Source of the DNA: CAYNFS01 sp964396685
Lineage (GTDB): Bacteria > Patescibacteriota > Doudnabacteria > UBA920 > 2-01-FULL-46-14
Assembly: GCA_964396685.1 (NCBI GenBank)
Contig: CAYNFS010000001.1
Span: 1 to 64,000, forward strand
DNA: 64,000 nt
Reading direction: 5' to 3'
Part shown: positions 37,920 to 46,831 of the stretch, piece after piece
Layout: every line of letters begins with the position of its first letter
Numbering within the stretch: the stretch's first letter is position 1
Translations under genes and position numbers: made by a program
The notes under the pieces: generated by a model
What the model was told of the DNA's origin: nothing
Databases searched by the model: none
What the model saw: the letters and a program-made list of their open reading frames with translations, nothing else

Positions 37920-40672
37920 ATCAGCCCCTCGCTTTTAAGAAATTCCCAAACCTTCTGAACGCTTTGCTCAATGCTTTCACGGTTCGTGCTGATTGTGACA
38001 TCCGGGTTTTGCGGGATCTCATAAGGATTTGATTCTGAAAAGCCGATAAGGTTTTTGAGTTGGCCGGCTTTTGCCTGCTGGTACAAACCCTTAGTATCGC
38101 GCTTCATGCATTCCTCCAAGGGGCAGTCGGCATACACCAGAAAAAAGCTGCCCCCTACTATTTCGCGAACCATCTGCCGATCCGCCTCATATGGCGAAAT
38201 AACCGGCACGAGCACAAAATCATGCTTTTCTCTTTCCTCCCGGGCCAGCCGGGCAATCAACTCGTTGTTTTTACGGATGTCCTCGCGGGAAAAACCCAAA
38301 TTTTTGTGCAAAATCGCCCTGATTTCATCGCCATCCAGCATTTTCACTTGGTGCCCGAAACGCGAAAGTTCTTGTTTTAATCCTTCAGCCACAGCGGTTT
38401 TACCCGAACCGGAAAGTCCCGTAAACCAAAGCACGTGCCCGGCCGGGGCGGCGCTTGGATGTTTGACAAAAACTTCTTCGCCCCGTTTGATCGCTTCAAC
38501 TATCATTTGGGAAATTTCCGGGCGCATAAACCATTCGGGTGGGGCCTCCCCCTTTTCAAACGTTTTTCTGGCTTCGGTGCCGCTGATATGAAGCTTGTCC
38601 TCTTCTGAATGCTCGATGCTGTCCATCTCATGGACATGGGACTGCATTTTTTTGGAATAAAAAACCTGGTCAAACCGAATGGGAACAATGCCCAAATCAG
38701 GAAACTTGTCAAAAATCTCGTGGCTGGCCTTGGGGTGATAAAAATCACCGACTCCGGTATGGTCGCGCCCCACGACGAAATGGCTGCAGCCGAAATTTTG
38801 CCGGCAAATGGCAGTAAACAGCGCCTCGCGCGGCCCAGCGTATCGAGAATAAGTAGCAAAAGTTCCCAGCACCACGCTGTCTTTGGGATAAAATTTTTGC
38901 ATCATCATTTCATAAGCGCCGATGATGTATTTGGCGTGAAAATCCCCGGCCTTTTTCTTGCCGACGACCGGATGCACAAAAAGTCCGTCAGCGGAAGCTT
39001 GATCCATCGCCGCGAGCTGAATAAATTCGTGGGAGCGATGAATGACGTTTCGGGTATGAAATCCAACGACCCTCTGCCAGCCGCGCTCGGAAAAAAGCCG
39101 TCTTGCTTGCCGCGGCGTCAACTCATACTCCTTGGCTTCGGAAGGCCGGCGGCGGATGAGATCAATTTTTCCGCCTAGAAACCAAGGCTCAAGCTGTTTG
39201 ACATGCCGAACTCCCGGATGCTCCTCGTTTTGCGTGCCATACAGCTTTTGCGCCATTTCGTCCAAATCAAAGCGATACTTATCCTCGACATGTAAAAGAG
39301 CCGCCGGCTGATCCGACTCGTCAACGAGAACCACCACATCGCCGACATTAAGGGTGTTGGATTTTTCCTCGGAAACATTCAAAGTGATCGGCAGAGGCCA
39401 GATGACGCCGTTTGGCAGACGCATGGAATCCAAAACACTGGCCAGTTCCTGGCGGCTCATAAATCCTTCTAAGGGACTGAAAGTGCCAATGGCAATTTGC
39501 TCCAAATCCATGTGAATTTCCTGGGATATGGAAATGCTCGCAAGTTTTCTAAAATCAATGCTCGGCATTTCCACTAATACGCGGTTGACCAATTTTCCTC
39601 CGTGGGGCGGCACCAATCCGCTGCTTCGATGCTGGAGCATAGAAGACGCTTTGGGAAAAGTGCCGGGATTGAGCATGGCTTCGGCCTCGGAAATGAGTTT
39701 TAGCATCATGTTCACGCTTTTGATCGGATATTTTCCGATCGCGGTTTCCGCGGACAGCACTACGCCATAGGCTCCATCCAAAATAGTGCTCACCACATCA
39801 TTGGCCTCGGCTCTCGTGGGACGCTTATTTTTTACCATCGATTCCAAAAAGTTAGTGGCCACAAAAACCCCTTTGCCGAATTTCTTGGCCTGCCCTATGA
39901 CGTGCTTTTGCAAAAAGGGAAGCTTTTCAATTGGCGCCTCTTTGCTCAAATCGCCCCGGTCCAAAAGCAGATAATCAGACGCTTTTATGATCCCCTCAAG
40001 GTTGTTCAGGGCGTCCGCGCATTCGATCTTGGAAATTATTTTCATTTTCCCCATGCATGCCCTTCGTACTTCTTCCACAAAAGAAGCGGAACGCATGAAA
40101 GAAGCGGCAATCATATCTATTCCCTGGCTTAAACCGAGCTTGATGGATTCATAATCTTTGGATGTGAGAGCGGGCAAATCAAACTTCTTGGGAAATCCGG
40201 GATCCACAACAACGGCTTTGTTGCGGCCAACAATCCCGGCGCTTATCGCACGCGCTCTAATAAATCCTTGGGGCACAGTGGAAATATCAGTAACTCGCAA
40301 AATGGCCGTGTCAAAATCCACGTGCAACAGATCCCCTTTCAGGAGCTGGGAGAGAATGTAAGCGGGTTTCAAGGCGATTGTTCCGGGCCCGCCGATTTTG
40401 GGATAAGCACAAATTTTTACTTCTTCGTTTTCATCAAGATAAATCTGCTCATCAGAAAGTTCTCCGGTTCTGATTTGCGATCCCTCGGTGTCAAGAATAA
40501 ACGGGATGCCGACTTTTTTTGCAAGGGCGATGAAATATTCCAAATCGGCAATCGTGGAGTGGGACATGTTGATCCGCACGAAATCAACCCCGCGCGTTTT
40601 AATCATGCGCAAATCGGCTTCGCTTCTAGTCGCGGGTCCTAGAGTGACTATTAATTTTACTTGTTTATCCAT
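37916..40672 (-). CDS. pyruvate kinase-like / ATP sulfurylase / APS kinase fusion
   Basis: 918 residues in one frame. Residues 1-335: pyruvate-kinase barrel with B domain (TLGPATRS, RINMSHS, LDTEGSQIRTGEL, ISKIECADAL with the catalytic Lys, LLDRGDLSKE, VATNFLESMVKNKRPTRAEANDV, LSAETAIGKYP); the C-terminal allosteric domain of normal pyruvate kinase is absent. Residues ~365-725: ATP sulfurylase (FSPLEGFMSRQEL, GFHTRNVIHRSHEF at 537-550 with the HxxH site, VVGRDHTGVGDFY at 633-645). Residues ~745-918: APS kinase (WFTGLSGSGKT P-loop at 749-759, LDGDEIR at 779-785, ISPYEADR). ATP sulfurylase plus APS kinase make PAPS from sulfate and ATP. The PK-like part keeps its main catalytic residues and may regenerate ATP from PEP or act as a PEP-sensing domain; that is inference. 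It overlaps the upstream gene by 16 bp and cysQ by 4 bp. Confidence 0.93.
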   Translation of the reverse strand: MDKQVKLIVTLGPATRSEADLRMIKTRGVDFVRINMSHSTIADLEYFIALAKKVGIPFILDTEGSQIRTGELSDEQIYLDENEEVKICAYPKIGGPGTIALKPAYILSQLLKGDLLHVDFDTAILRVTDISTVPQGFIRARAISAGIVGRNKAVVVDPGFPKKFDLPALTSKDYESIKLGLSQGIDMIAASFMRSASFVEEVRRACMGKMKIISKIECADALNNLEGIIKASDYLLLDRGDLSKEAPIEKLPFLQKHVIGQAKKFGKGVFVATNFLESMVKNKRPTRAEANDVVSTILDGAYGVVLSAETAIGKYPIKSVNMMLKLISEAEAMLNPGTFPKASSMLQHRSSGLVPPHGGKLVNRVLVEMPSIDFRKLASISISQEIHMDLEQIAIGTFSPLEGFMSRQELASVLDSMRLPNGVIWPLPITLNVSEEKSNTLNVGDVVVLVDESDQPAALLHVEDKYRFDLDEMAQKLYGTQNEEHPGVRHVKQLEPWFLGGKIDLIRRRPSEAKEYELTPRQARRLFSERGWQRVVGFHTRNVIHRSHEFIQLAAMDQASADGLFVHPVVGKKKAGDFHAKYIIGAYEMMMQKFYPKDSVVLGTFATYSRYAGPREALFTAICRQNFGCSHFVVGRDHTGVGDFYHPKASHEIFDKFPDLGIVPIRFDQVFYSKKMQSHVHEMDSIEHSEEDKLHISGTEARKTFEKGEAPPEWFMRPEISQMIVEAIKRGEEVFVKHPSAAPAGHVLWFTGLSGSGKTAVAEGLKQELSRFGHQVKMLDGDEIRAILHKNLGFSREDIRKNNELIARLAREEREKHDFVLVPVISPYEADRQMVREIVGGSFFLVYADCPLEECMKRDTKGLYQQAKAGQLKNLIGFSESNPYEIPQNPDVTISTNRESIEQSVQKVWEFLKSEGLI

Positions 40673-41430
40673 AATTTCAGATAATTGTTAAAGTCTTTAT
40701 ATTTTCTCTGCTTATGTTCATCAAAACGTTTTCTTAAACTCAAAAGTTTCACTTCCGCGGTCACTTTCCATATCGCGTACGCCAAATAGTCGGTTGGTGA
40801 AATTGCGATCCCGAATAATTCCCTTGGAGGAGTTGCGCTGTTTCTTTTCCATACCTCGATCCAAGATTCCTTACCTATTTTCTCGGAGAAAATCCAAAAA
40901 TTTATCAGATCAAAATAACGGCTGGAGATTGCCTCATATAGCACCCAATCGATAAAATACAATCTTTCGGCTTCGAAAAAAATGTGATCCATATGAAAGT
41001 CCCCATGCGACGAGCTTTGGCTCATCGAAAGCTTGTCTAAAATTTTGCTCCAAAATTCCCAATCCTCTTTTGCGTGCATTTTGACAAAATCCTCAAAATA
41101 GTGCAGGTCACTAAGCAGTTTCAATGAAACCCGCGGCCAGCTGTGAAAGCTGACAAAAGCCTTTCTGAAATATTCTTTCATCAAATGTTCTTTCTCGGGA
41201 TGAGAAGCCAATTCCTTAAGAAGCGGGGTTCTGGATGCATTGAAGAGAAACTTATAAGACGGCAAATACGAGGAAAAATGTGAGTCTTTTTTGACGGCTG
41301 CAATATTTCTTTTCTCCAACCCGGCCTCCCGCCAGGTCACGGAAGATACTGGAAATTTCCAGACTGTTTTTCCGATGCTTATAACCAAACACCTATTTTC
41401 GCGAATAATATTTTGACTAAGTATTTTCAT
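40657..41430 (-). CDS. aminoglycoside phosphotransferase (APH)-like kinase
   Basis: 257 residues. The C-terminal catalytic part has SQSSSHGDFHMDHIFFEAERLYFIDWVLYEA, matching Brenner's motif HGDxxxxN/H and the DW/DFE metal site of APH/choline-kinase-fold proteins; the ATP-binding N-lobe is less clear. In glycan loci such kinases phosphorylate sugars or choline-like groups. Its last 16 bp overlap the start of the PAPS-synthesis fusion gene. The substrate is unknown. Confidence 0.7.
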   Translation of the reverse strand: MKILSQNIIRENRCLVISIGKTVWKFPVSSVTWREAGLEKRNIAAVKKDSHFSSYLPSYKFLFNASRTPLLKELASHPEKEHLMKEYFRKAFVSFHSWPRVSLKLLSDLHYFEDFVKMHAKEDWEFWSKILDKLSMSQSSSHGDFHMDHIFFEAERLYFIDWVLYEAISSRYFDLINFWIFSEKIGKESWIEVWKRNSATPPRELFGIAISPTDYLAYAIWKVTAEVKLLSLRKRFDEHKQRKYKDFNNYLKLWINK

Positions 41431-41432
41431 AA

Positions 41433-42119
41433 TTATGGCTCCGCGCGAAAGATTGCCCGCCGCCGCCCGCTTCTAAATGAATCGCTTTCGCCGATTTTTT
41501 CGACCCGAGAAAAACCGCAGGAGAGCAAAAACCTCTCAATCCATTCGTGAGGATTTGCCCCCATATCAGGCAGTTTCCGGGACCACTCATGTATGTCCTC
41601 ATCTGACTGGCCCATTTCAAAAATCATGGCTTTGCCGATTTTCGGCCGTAGCTTTTGCAGGATCAAGCGGCAATAATTCTCGCCATTCTTGTACATCATA
41701 TGGTGCATGACTGACATAAAAATTACCAGATCGAATCGCGGCAGCTTGTCTAAAAGTTGCTCGTCCACGCTGCCCAACAAAAATCCGGCGGGCATGATTT
41801 TTTCCATTACCAGCTGACTTTGTGCCACGTTTAAGCGACGGGTGTTTGACTCGATACCCAAAGAAATGCAGCCGCATTCCTTGGCCGCTTGGATGACATA
41901 AAATCCTTCAGCGCAACCCAAGTCGAGCACGCTTTGGGCCCGGAAAGCCGCAATTTCTTTTTTGATCATTTGCCAGCGATCCAAACAATTTCGATCGCCT
42001 GTTTTGATCAACTTTCCCTTTTGGTACACCGGCTGATAAACGGAAAAAAATCGGATTAATATTCGATAGTGTAATTCCAGGAGCAATCTTGATAATTTCT
42101 GCAGTATTTTTCGAAACAT
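41433..42119 (-). CDS. class I SAM-dependent methyltransferase
   Basis: 228 residues. SVLDLGCAEGFYVIQAAKECGCISLGIE is motif I plus the acidic strand-2 end, and FDLVIFMSVMHHMMYKNGENYCRLILQKLRPKIGKAMIFEMGQ is typical of Methyltransf_23/FkbM-like small-molecule enzymes. The C-terminal GFSRVEKIGESDSFRSGRRRAIFRA is also characteristic. The start at 42119 lies four bases after the upstream stop; the frame is open to 42260 but that part overlaps the previous gene. Likely O-methylates a sugar of the glycan (inference). Confidence 0.83.
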   Translation of the reverse strand: MFRKILQKLSRLLLELHYRILIRFFSVYQPVYQKGKLIKTGDRNCLDRWQMIKKEIAAFRAQSVLDLGCAEGFYVIQAAKECGCISLGIESNTRRLNVAQSQLVMEKIMPAGFLLGSVDEQLLDKLPRFDLVIFMSVMHHMMYKNGENYCRLILQKLRPKIGKAMIFEMGQSDEDIHEWSRKLPDMGANPHEWIERFLLSCGFSRVEKIGESDSFRSGRRRAIFRAEP

Positions 42120-42123
42120 ATTC

Positions 42124-43635
42124 TTATTGATTATTTTTGAGCAAATTCCGTTCAATTTCCTTGCGGTAAATCTGCCACAATTCTTCCTTGTCTCCTCTGC
42201 CCCTCTCCCAAGCGGCGATATAATCATAATCGAAACCGGTATCGTAAACGGCTGCGACAAAATTTTCTAAGCGGCGCTCATTTTCCGCAGTCTTGAGATT
42301 GAGTCCCAGCACTTCTTTAATTTTGGCGGAAAGCGTAGTCATATCAGTGTAATGAAACACGGTTGGAAGTTTGAGCGTGGTGCCCAGATTCCCCAGTTGG
42401 ATTACCGGCTTCAAGCAAAAGGCCGCTTCTGCCAGGGTGGTGCCGCTCGGCCCGATGATCAGATCAGCTTGCCGCAGCAGTTCCCCGCTCCCGATGCGAT
42501 AGTCAACCAATTTAACATTGGGGGTGCGCGCAATTTTTTCGAGATAAGAGGGGGAGCGCATGCCGTACATGGCCGGATGCTCTTTTACAACCAAAGTGTA
42601 GTCGTCGGGGAGGGACTGGGCTACCAGTCTGGCGGTTTCAATTTGATTGCTGAAAAACGGAGAAATAACATCAATCGACTCTTCGGGCTGAACCTGGAGG
42701 GGAAAATAAACAAATTTTTTGATTTGCTCGAAAGGATAATATTGATAAGTGTCCATAAATTTCTCGTAAGCTCTCCTGGCATAGTGATCGCGCAAAATAA
42801 TGCGCGGCGGACGGTAATCAATGGTTATCCCCGTGCTTTCCAAATAATTGATTTGCGGGTGCAAGTACCATTTCAGTATGTGATAGAAAGGCGACAGTTC
42901 CCTGCGAATTTTTTGTTTCCAATTCCGGTGTTTGAACTGGGCTTGGGGTGACCGGTTGAATGTCTTTCGGAATTCGTCAATGTATTGCCTGGCCTTTGCT
43001 CTGTGAGAAGAATCTTCCTGACCGTTGTTCAAGAGATCCACACGCTCGTAAAAAAGCCCGCTGTCATCAAGATAGCTGTGGGTGAAAATAAAGTACCCCT
43101 GAACTTTGGAATCAGTTATGCCAATCATAGGCACCCCGCGCTTTCTGGCATAAAGATAGAACATGATGTGCGGCAGGGAAGCAAAATTGGGAGTGATAAT
43201 CAAGTCAGGCTTGAAATCCCGAAAAATTATTCGGATATACTTGTATGTCGCCGTGACAAAATCGATGATGCCTTCATCTGACACATTTTGGCGGAAAGAG
43301 TAATAAAATTTGTCTTTGTACGATCTGACATGGTTGCGCATGGCAGATACCACAGGCCAAATAGAATCAACATTCAACTCCCGACAAATCTCTTCAAGGG
43401 AATATTTCTCTTGGCCCAAATATTTTTTGGGATTGCCCATAATCTCGTCGTTGCCGATTACCAAATCGTACTTGACCTCGTTTTGGTTCATGACAAATTC
43501 GTGGACGGTTCGCTTGAGCGTCAAAGCGGCTAGAGCGCACCCCTCGGCCTGCAGTTTTTTTGCCAAAAAGTGGCCGATGCCCCGCCCCCAATTACGCTGC
43601 TGAAAAATCAAGATTTTTTTGCCTTTGAGGTTCAT
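42124..43635 (-). CDS. capsule-type surface carbohydrate transferase, paralogue A
   Basis: 503 residues. The C-terminal half has the capsular polysaccharide transferase pattern: FVYFPLQVQPEESIDVISP, YTLVVKEHPAMYGMRSPSYLEKIARTPNVKLV, LIIGPSGTTLAEAAFCLKPVIQLGN. This resembles KpsS/KpsC-like or LipB-type glycosyltransferases with a GT-B nucleotide-binding lobe. The protein at 53411-54838 has matching blocks (FVYIPLQYQPERT, VYVKEHPVQWW, YYEKIARIPKVFLV), so the two are paralogues. It is preceded by an ATGA overlap with the methyltransferase-GNAT gene. Confidence 0.7.
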   Translation of the reverse strand: MNLKGKKILIFQQRNWGRGIGHFLAKKLQAEGCALAALTLKRTVHEFVMNQNEVKYDLVIGNDEIMGNPKKYLGQEKYSLEEICRELNVDSIWPVVSAMRNHVRSYKDKFYYSFRQNVSDEGIIDFVTATYKYIRIIFRDFKPDLIITPNFASLPHIMFYLYARKRGVPMIGITDSKVQGYFIFTHSYLDDSGLFYERVDLLNNGQEDSSHRAKARQYIDEFRKTFNRSPQAQFKHRNWKQKIRRELSPFYHILKWYLHPQINYLESTGITIDYRPPRIILRDHYARRAYEKFMDTYQYYPFEQIKKFVYFPLQVQPEESIDVISPFFSNQIETARLVAQSLPDDYTLVVKEHPAMYGMRSPSYLEKIARTPNVKLVDYRIGSGELLRQADLIIGPSGTTLAEAAFCLKPVIQLGNLGTTLKLPTVFHYTDMTTLSAKIKEVLGLNLKTAENERRLENFVAAVYDTGFDYDYIAAWERGRGDKEELWQIYRKEIERNLLKNNQ

Positions 43636-45092
43636 AAATGTAAATAATAATACCTATCATCCTCCCGATTAATATGAAATCCAAATTTCTGGAAAAGTTT
43701 GAGCGATGCCTGATTGTCCTTTTCAACCTCTGCCACAACACTCGAATTTTGGGGCAACCTTTTCAGCCCTTCAGCCAAAAGCTTTTTACCCAATCCTCGT
43801 CCTTGAAAAGACGGAGCAAGCGCTATCGAGATACGGTATTTCCCCGGCTGCTGCATATCAAATCGACAATAGCCGGCAACCAATCCATCCGCTTCCAAAA
43901 CGAAACACAAATTATTTTTATTTTGAAAGTATTGTTTATTAAACCAAAACTCGTGCGATTCAAACGGTATGGGTTCGGCGTTCATTGAAACGGACCTGGC
44001 CTGCGGATGATTGCGAATCTTCCAAACCGCCTCCGCATCTTCCTTCCTTGCGAGCCGCACGACAGTCCAAGATCTCGTCCCAATGTAAAAGGAATACTTT
44101 GCATCCGGGATTGGAATCCCGTCAAAAATGAAATAAATTCTCGCGCATTTGCCGCAGAATAAGTAATTGTCTTCCTTTTTCAAGTCTGATTTGCAAATCG
44201 GGCAGACATACTTAAATTGATTGACCCCATTTAATTGTTCTTTGGTTATGATATGACAAGCCGTTTGGTTCAAAAAAACCCCGTGATTTAGATGAAATGG
44301 TTCTCGTGATTTGACATTTTTGAGACTTTTTACGTAGTGGGGTATGCCTCTTACGTAATCAGTGGCTCTCATGTAAACTTTTTGCGCAAAGTTATCCAGC
44401 TCATAAGTTGGCTCAAACAGAACAACCGTTCTTTTACTTACTCTGACCATCTCATCAATAACTTTCTTGTAATTGTACGGTATCTGCTCTAAACAATGGG
44501 AAGTAAATACTATATCAAAACAATTGTCGGGATAAGGCAGCGAGACCGCGTCGGCTTTGCATAATTCCACACTACTAACGCCCATTTTCCGGATTTCTTC
44601 TCTACCATGAATAAGCCTGTTAAGGGATAAATCCATGCCGTAATATTGTTTTTCCTTGCCGAAAAATTTCATGACCGGGATTATGGTTGACATTTCACCG
44701 GCACCGACTTCTAAAACGCTTTGAAAATCAAATTGTGAGAGAATTTGATTATATTCATTTTTCTTTTTTTCTTCCTGGTCAATCCATCGCATTTTTTGGA
44801 TTGTGCCGTCTATGTGACAATAAATCTTGTTCTGACCGTCTGTGTAATATTTGGCTTTTAGTGCATCACGGCCGGCATGCAGGTCGTATTTCGCCTCGAC
44901 TCTGTCAGTCGTAAGTCTCCAATCAATATGCCGGAAAAGTTTTAAAAAAGGCCTAAAAGCAATAATCGCCATTGACTTTACGGTATTTTCAATCACGAAC
45001 TCTCTGAAAGTGTCCTTTCTCGTAAAAGTAATCGCCTTGAGAACGGCGGCTAAAAAGTCTGTCAATCTTTTCCTTAATTTCAGTCCTTTCAT
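43632..45092 (-). CDS. methyltransferase - zinc ribbon - GNAT acetyltransferase fusion
   Basis: 486 residues. Residues ~60-260: class I methyltransferase (SVLEVGAGEMSTIIPVMKFF at 125-144; DAVSLPYPDNCFDIVFTSHCLEQIP at 181-205). Residues 297-316: CPIC...CGKC zinc-ribbon/Trm112-like segment. Residues ~340-486: GNAT domain (VVRLARKEDAEAVWKIRNHP, acetyl-CoA loop QGRGLGKKLL, ASLKLFQKFGFHINREDD). A GNAT enzyme (PseH/SpsD) is a normal step of pseudaminic-type sugar synthesis, and the pseudaminate synthase gene lies directly upstream with a 4-bp overlap; so the C-terminal part may be the PseH equivalent. The methyltransferase part could act on the same sugar. Confidence 0.85.
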   Translation of the reverse strand: MKGLKLRKRLTDFLAAVLKAITFTRKDTFREFVIENTVKSMAIIAFRPFLKLFRHIDWRLTTDRVEAKYDLHAGRDALKAKYYTDGQNKIYCHIDGTIQKMRWIDQEEKKKNEYNQILSQFDFQSVLEVGAGEMSTIIPVMKFFGKEKQYYGMDLSLNRLIHGREEIRKMGVSSVELCKADAVSLPYPDNCFDIVFTSHCLEQIPYNYKKVIDEMVRVSKRTVVLFEPTYELDNFAQKVYMRATDYVRGIPHYVKSLKNVKSREPFHLNHGVFLNQTACHIITKEQLNGVNQFKYVCPICKSDLKKEDNYLFCGKCARIYFIFDGIPIPDAKYSFYIGTRSWTVVRLARKEDAEAVWKIRNHPQARSVSMNAEPIPFESHEFWFNKQYFQNKNNLCFVLEADGLVAGYCRFDMQQPGKYRISIALAPSFQGRGLGKKLLAEGLKRLPQNSSVVAEVEKDNQASLKLFQKFGFHINREDDRYYYLHL

Positions 45093-46204
45093 TTCGCTAT
45101 CATCTCCCAGGTTAAGGGTGTTCCAAATTCAATATCTCTGGATGCACTTTTGCCCAAAACTTCCTCGTAATATTTTGGCTCAAGCCCGAAAGCCGGCCGG
45201 ATGACCCGAATGTTTTCTGGACTAAATTTCTCGCCCCGTCTGATGTCCTTGACTAGAAAAATTGATCGTCTAAATCTTTTGTTGTATTCTTCAGCAGGGT
45301 TTACCGGACCATATTTAACTAAACCAGCTTGTGTCTCCTCTGTAGTAGCGCGCCCATTTATGGGCCGATAAATCGGCATGCTACGAATCTCCTCTACCAT
45401 CCCTTTAAATTCCTGCGGCTCGAGAGAAAACCGCGCATCCGGCCCGCCATCCTCTCGCGACAAAGTTAGATGCTTTTCAATAACCAAAGCCCCTGCTTTC
45501 ACAGCCTCAATGGGCAATTCAATTCCTGCACTGTTATCAGAAAATCCGGTCACTGTATTGAATCTGTCTTGTAAATCTTTTATCGTTGCCAAATTGGCAT
45601 TTGCCCTGTCTGGTTCCGCGCCGTACGAGGTCAGACAATGGAGCAGAACCAAATCAGTCGTTCCGTTATCGCGAAGCGTTTTGACAGCTTCTTCAATCTC
45701 TTTAAGGCTTGCAAACCCAACTGATATAATCACCGGTTTTCCCGTAGCGCCGACTTTTTTGAGAAGCGGGATATCGGTCGCCTCGTAAGAAGCGATTTTG
45801 TAGCAAGGGACTCGGAGTTCCTCAAGAAAATCCACCGCCGTTGCGTCAAAAGGCGTAGAAAAAAATATCAGTCCCAAATCGGTCGCCAAATTTTGCAGTT
45901 TTGGATGCCAGTCCCAAGGAGTATAAGCTTTCTGATAAAGCTTATACAAAGTCTTCCCTTGCCATTCTTTGGGATTATCCGCTCCCCCGACCAAAAACCA
46001 TTCTTTATCCGAATCAATAGTCATGGTGTCGGCCATATAGGTTTGCAATTTCACCGCATCAGCTCCGGCTTCTGCCGCGGCTCTCACTAATTGCTCGGCC
46101 CGATTATAATCATGCAGGTGATTGCCGGACAACTCGGCCACGACAAACACCGGCTGGCCTGGCCCGATTGTTCGATTCTTAATTTTTAGGCCATCAATTT
46201 GCAT
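45089..46204 (-). CDS. pseI: pseudaminic acid synthase
   Basis: 371 residues. NeuB/PseI barrel: FVVAELSGNHLHDYNRAEQLVRAAAEAGADAVKLQTYMADTMTID, WQGKTLYKLYQKAYTPWDWHPKL, FFSTPFDATAVDFLEEL, YKIASYEATDIPLL, VTGFSDNSAGIELPIEAVKAGA, VIEKHLTL, then a SAF antifreeze-like domain (SIFLVKDIRRGEKFSPENIRVIRPAFGLEPKYYEEVLGK). The TYMADTMTID and YTPWDWHPKL segments are those of PseI rather than NeuB. It condenses PEP with 6-deoxy-AltdiNAc to pseudaminic acid. Confidence 0.93.
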   Translation of the reverse strand: MQIDGLKIKNRTIGPGQPVFVVAELSGNHLHDYNRAEQLVRAAAEAGADAVKLQTYMADTMTIDSDKEWFLVGGADNPKEWQGKTLYKLYQKAYTPWDWHPKLQNLATDLGLIFFSTPFDATAVDFLEELRVPCYKIASYEATDIPLLKKVGATGKPVIISVGFASLKEIEEAVKTLRDNGTTDLVLLHCLTSYGAEPDRANANLATIKDLQDRFNTVTGFSDNSAGIELPIEAVKAGALVIEKHLTLSREDGGPDARFSLEPQEFKGMVEEIRSMPIYRPINGRATTEETQAGLVKYGPVNPAEEYNKRFRRSIFLVKDIRRGEKFSPENIRVIRPAFGLEPKYYEEVLGKSASRDIEFGTPLTWEMIAK

Positions 46205-46820
46205 ATTGTCTGGCTCTCAAGGCGTTAATTCCATTCCTCTCATTTTTTTCAATCCCCCTCATTTTAGGATTATTGTATAGATTCCCGATTATACTCTTCC
46301 ACCTGCTGGGCTCTTTACTCAAAAGAATGTCCTCGGCCGCTATAATTTTGACATTGGATTTTCGCAAAGATTCCAAATCAGGTTTGTACTCAATCATCGC
46401 TTTAACCCGACCTACATGGCACCGACTAGTAATGATTAATATTTCTGAAAAACCAGTCTGGCCGAAAGAAACTAAAGCCATAAGCTGCTCATGCGTATTA
46501 TTTGATTTATGCTCGGTGATTATTCGATTTGTCTGAACGCCAAGCTCAACCAGTTCATACTTAATAATGTCCGAGAGATCGGGCCTAGCCGGCTCATCAT
46601 TGACAACATCGTGACCTCTTTGGCCCGGAACGAAGATTATCGCTTCTGGAAAATCATTGGACAAATAATAAGTCGCCCACTCTCGAAGTGTTCCACCAGG
46701 AATCCCGTAATCAAAATCCTCATCATCCCAACCAGTGCTCATCCATTTGCCGTCTTTGCTCTTTACACCAGCGCACAAAATGCAGATTATTTTATTTTTA
46801 GAATTCGGATACATTCGCAT
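46194..46820 (-). CDS. DUF218/YdcF-like (ElyC/SanA) protein
   Basis: 208 residues. KIICILCAGVKSKDG at the start, ELGVQTNRIITEHKSNNTHEQLMAL and FSEILIITSRCHVGRVKAMIEY match the DUF218 domain order (strand, ENxSxNTxEN-like motif, TSxxHxxR). Unlike SanA or ElyC it lacks a membrane anchor, so it is cytoplasmic. DUF218 proteins are linked to envelope and lipid-carrier metabolism, with no settled reaction. It overlaps pseI by 11 bp. Confidence 0.75.
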   Translation of the reverse strand: MRMYPNSKNKIICILCAGVKSKDGKWMSTGWDDEDFDYGIPGGTLREWATYYLSNDFPEAIIFVPGQRGHDVVNDEPARPDLSDIIKYELVELGVQTNRIITEHKSNNTHEQLMALVSFGQTGFSEILIITSRCHVGRVKAMIEYKPDLESLRKSNVKIIAAEDILLSKEPSRWKSIIGNLYNNPKMRGIEKNERNGINALRARQYAN

Positions 46821-46831
46821 ATTCGAATCTC

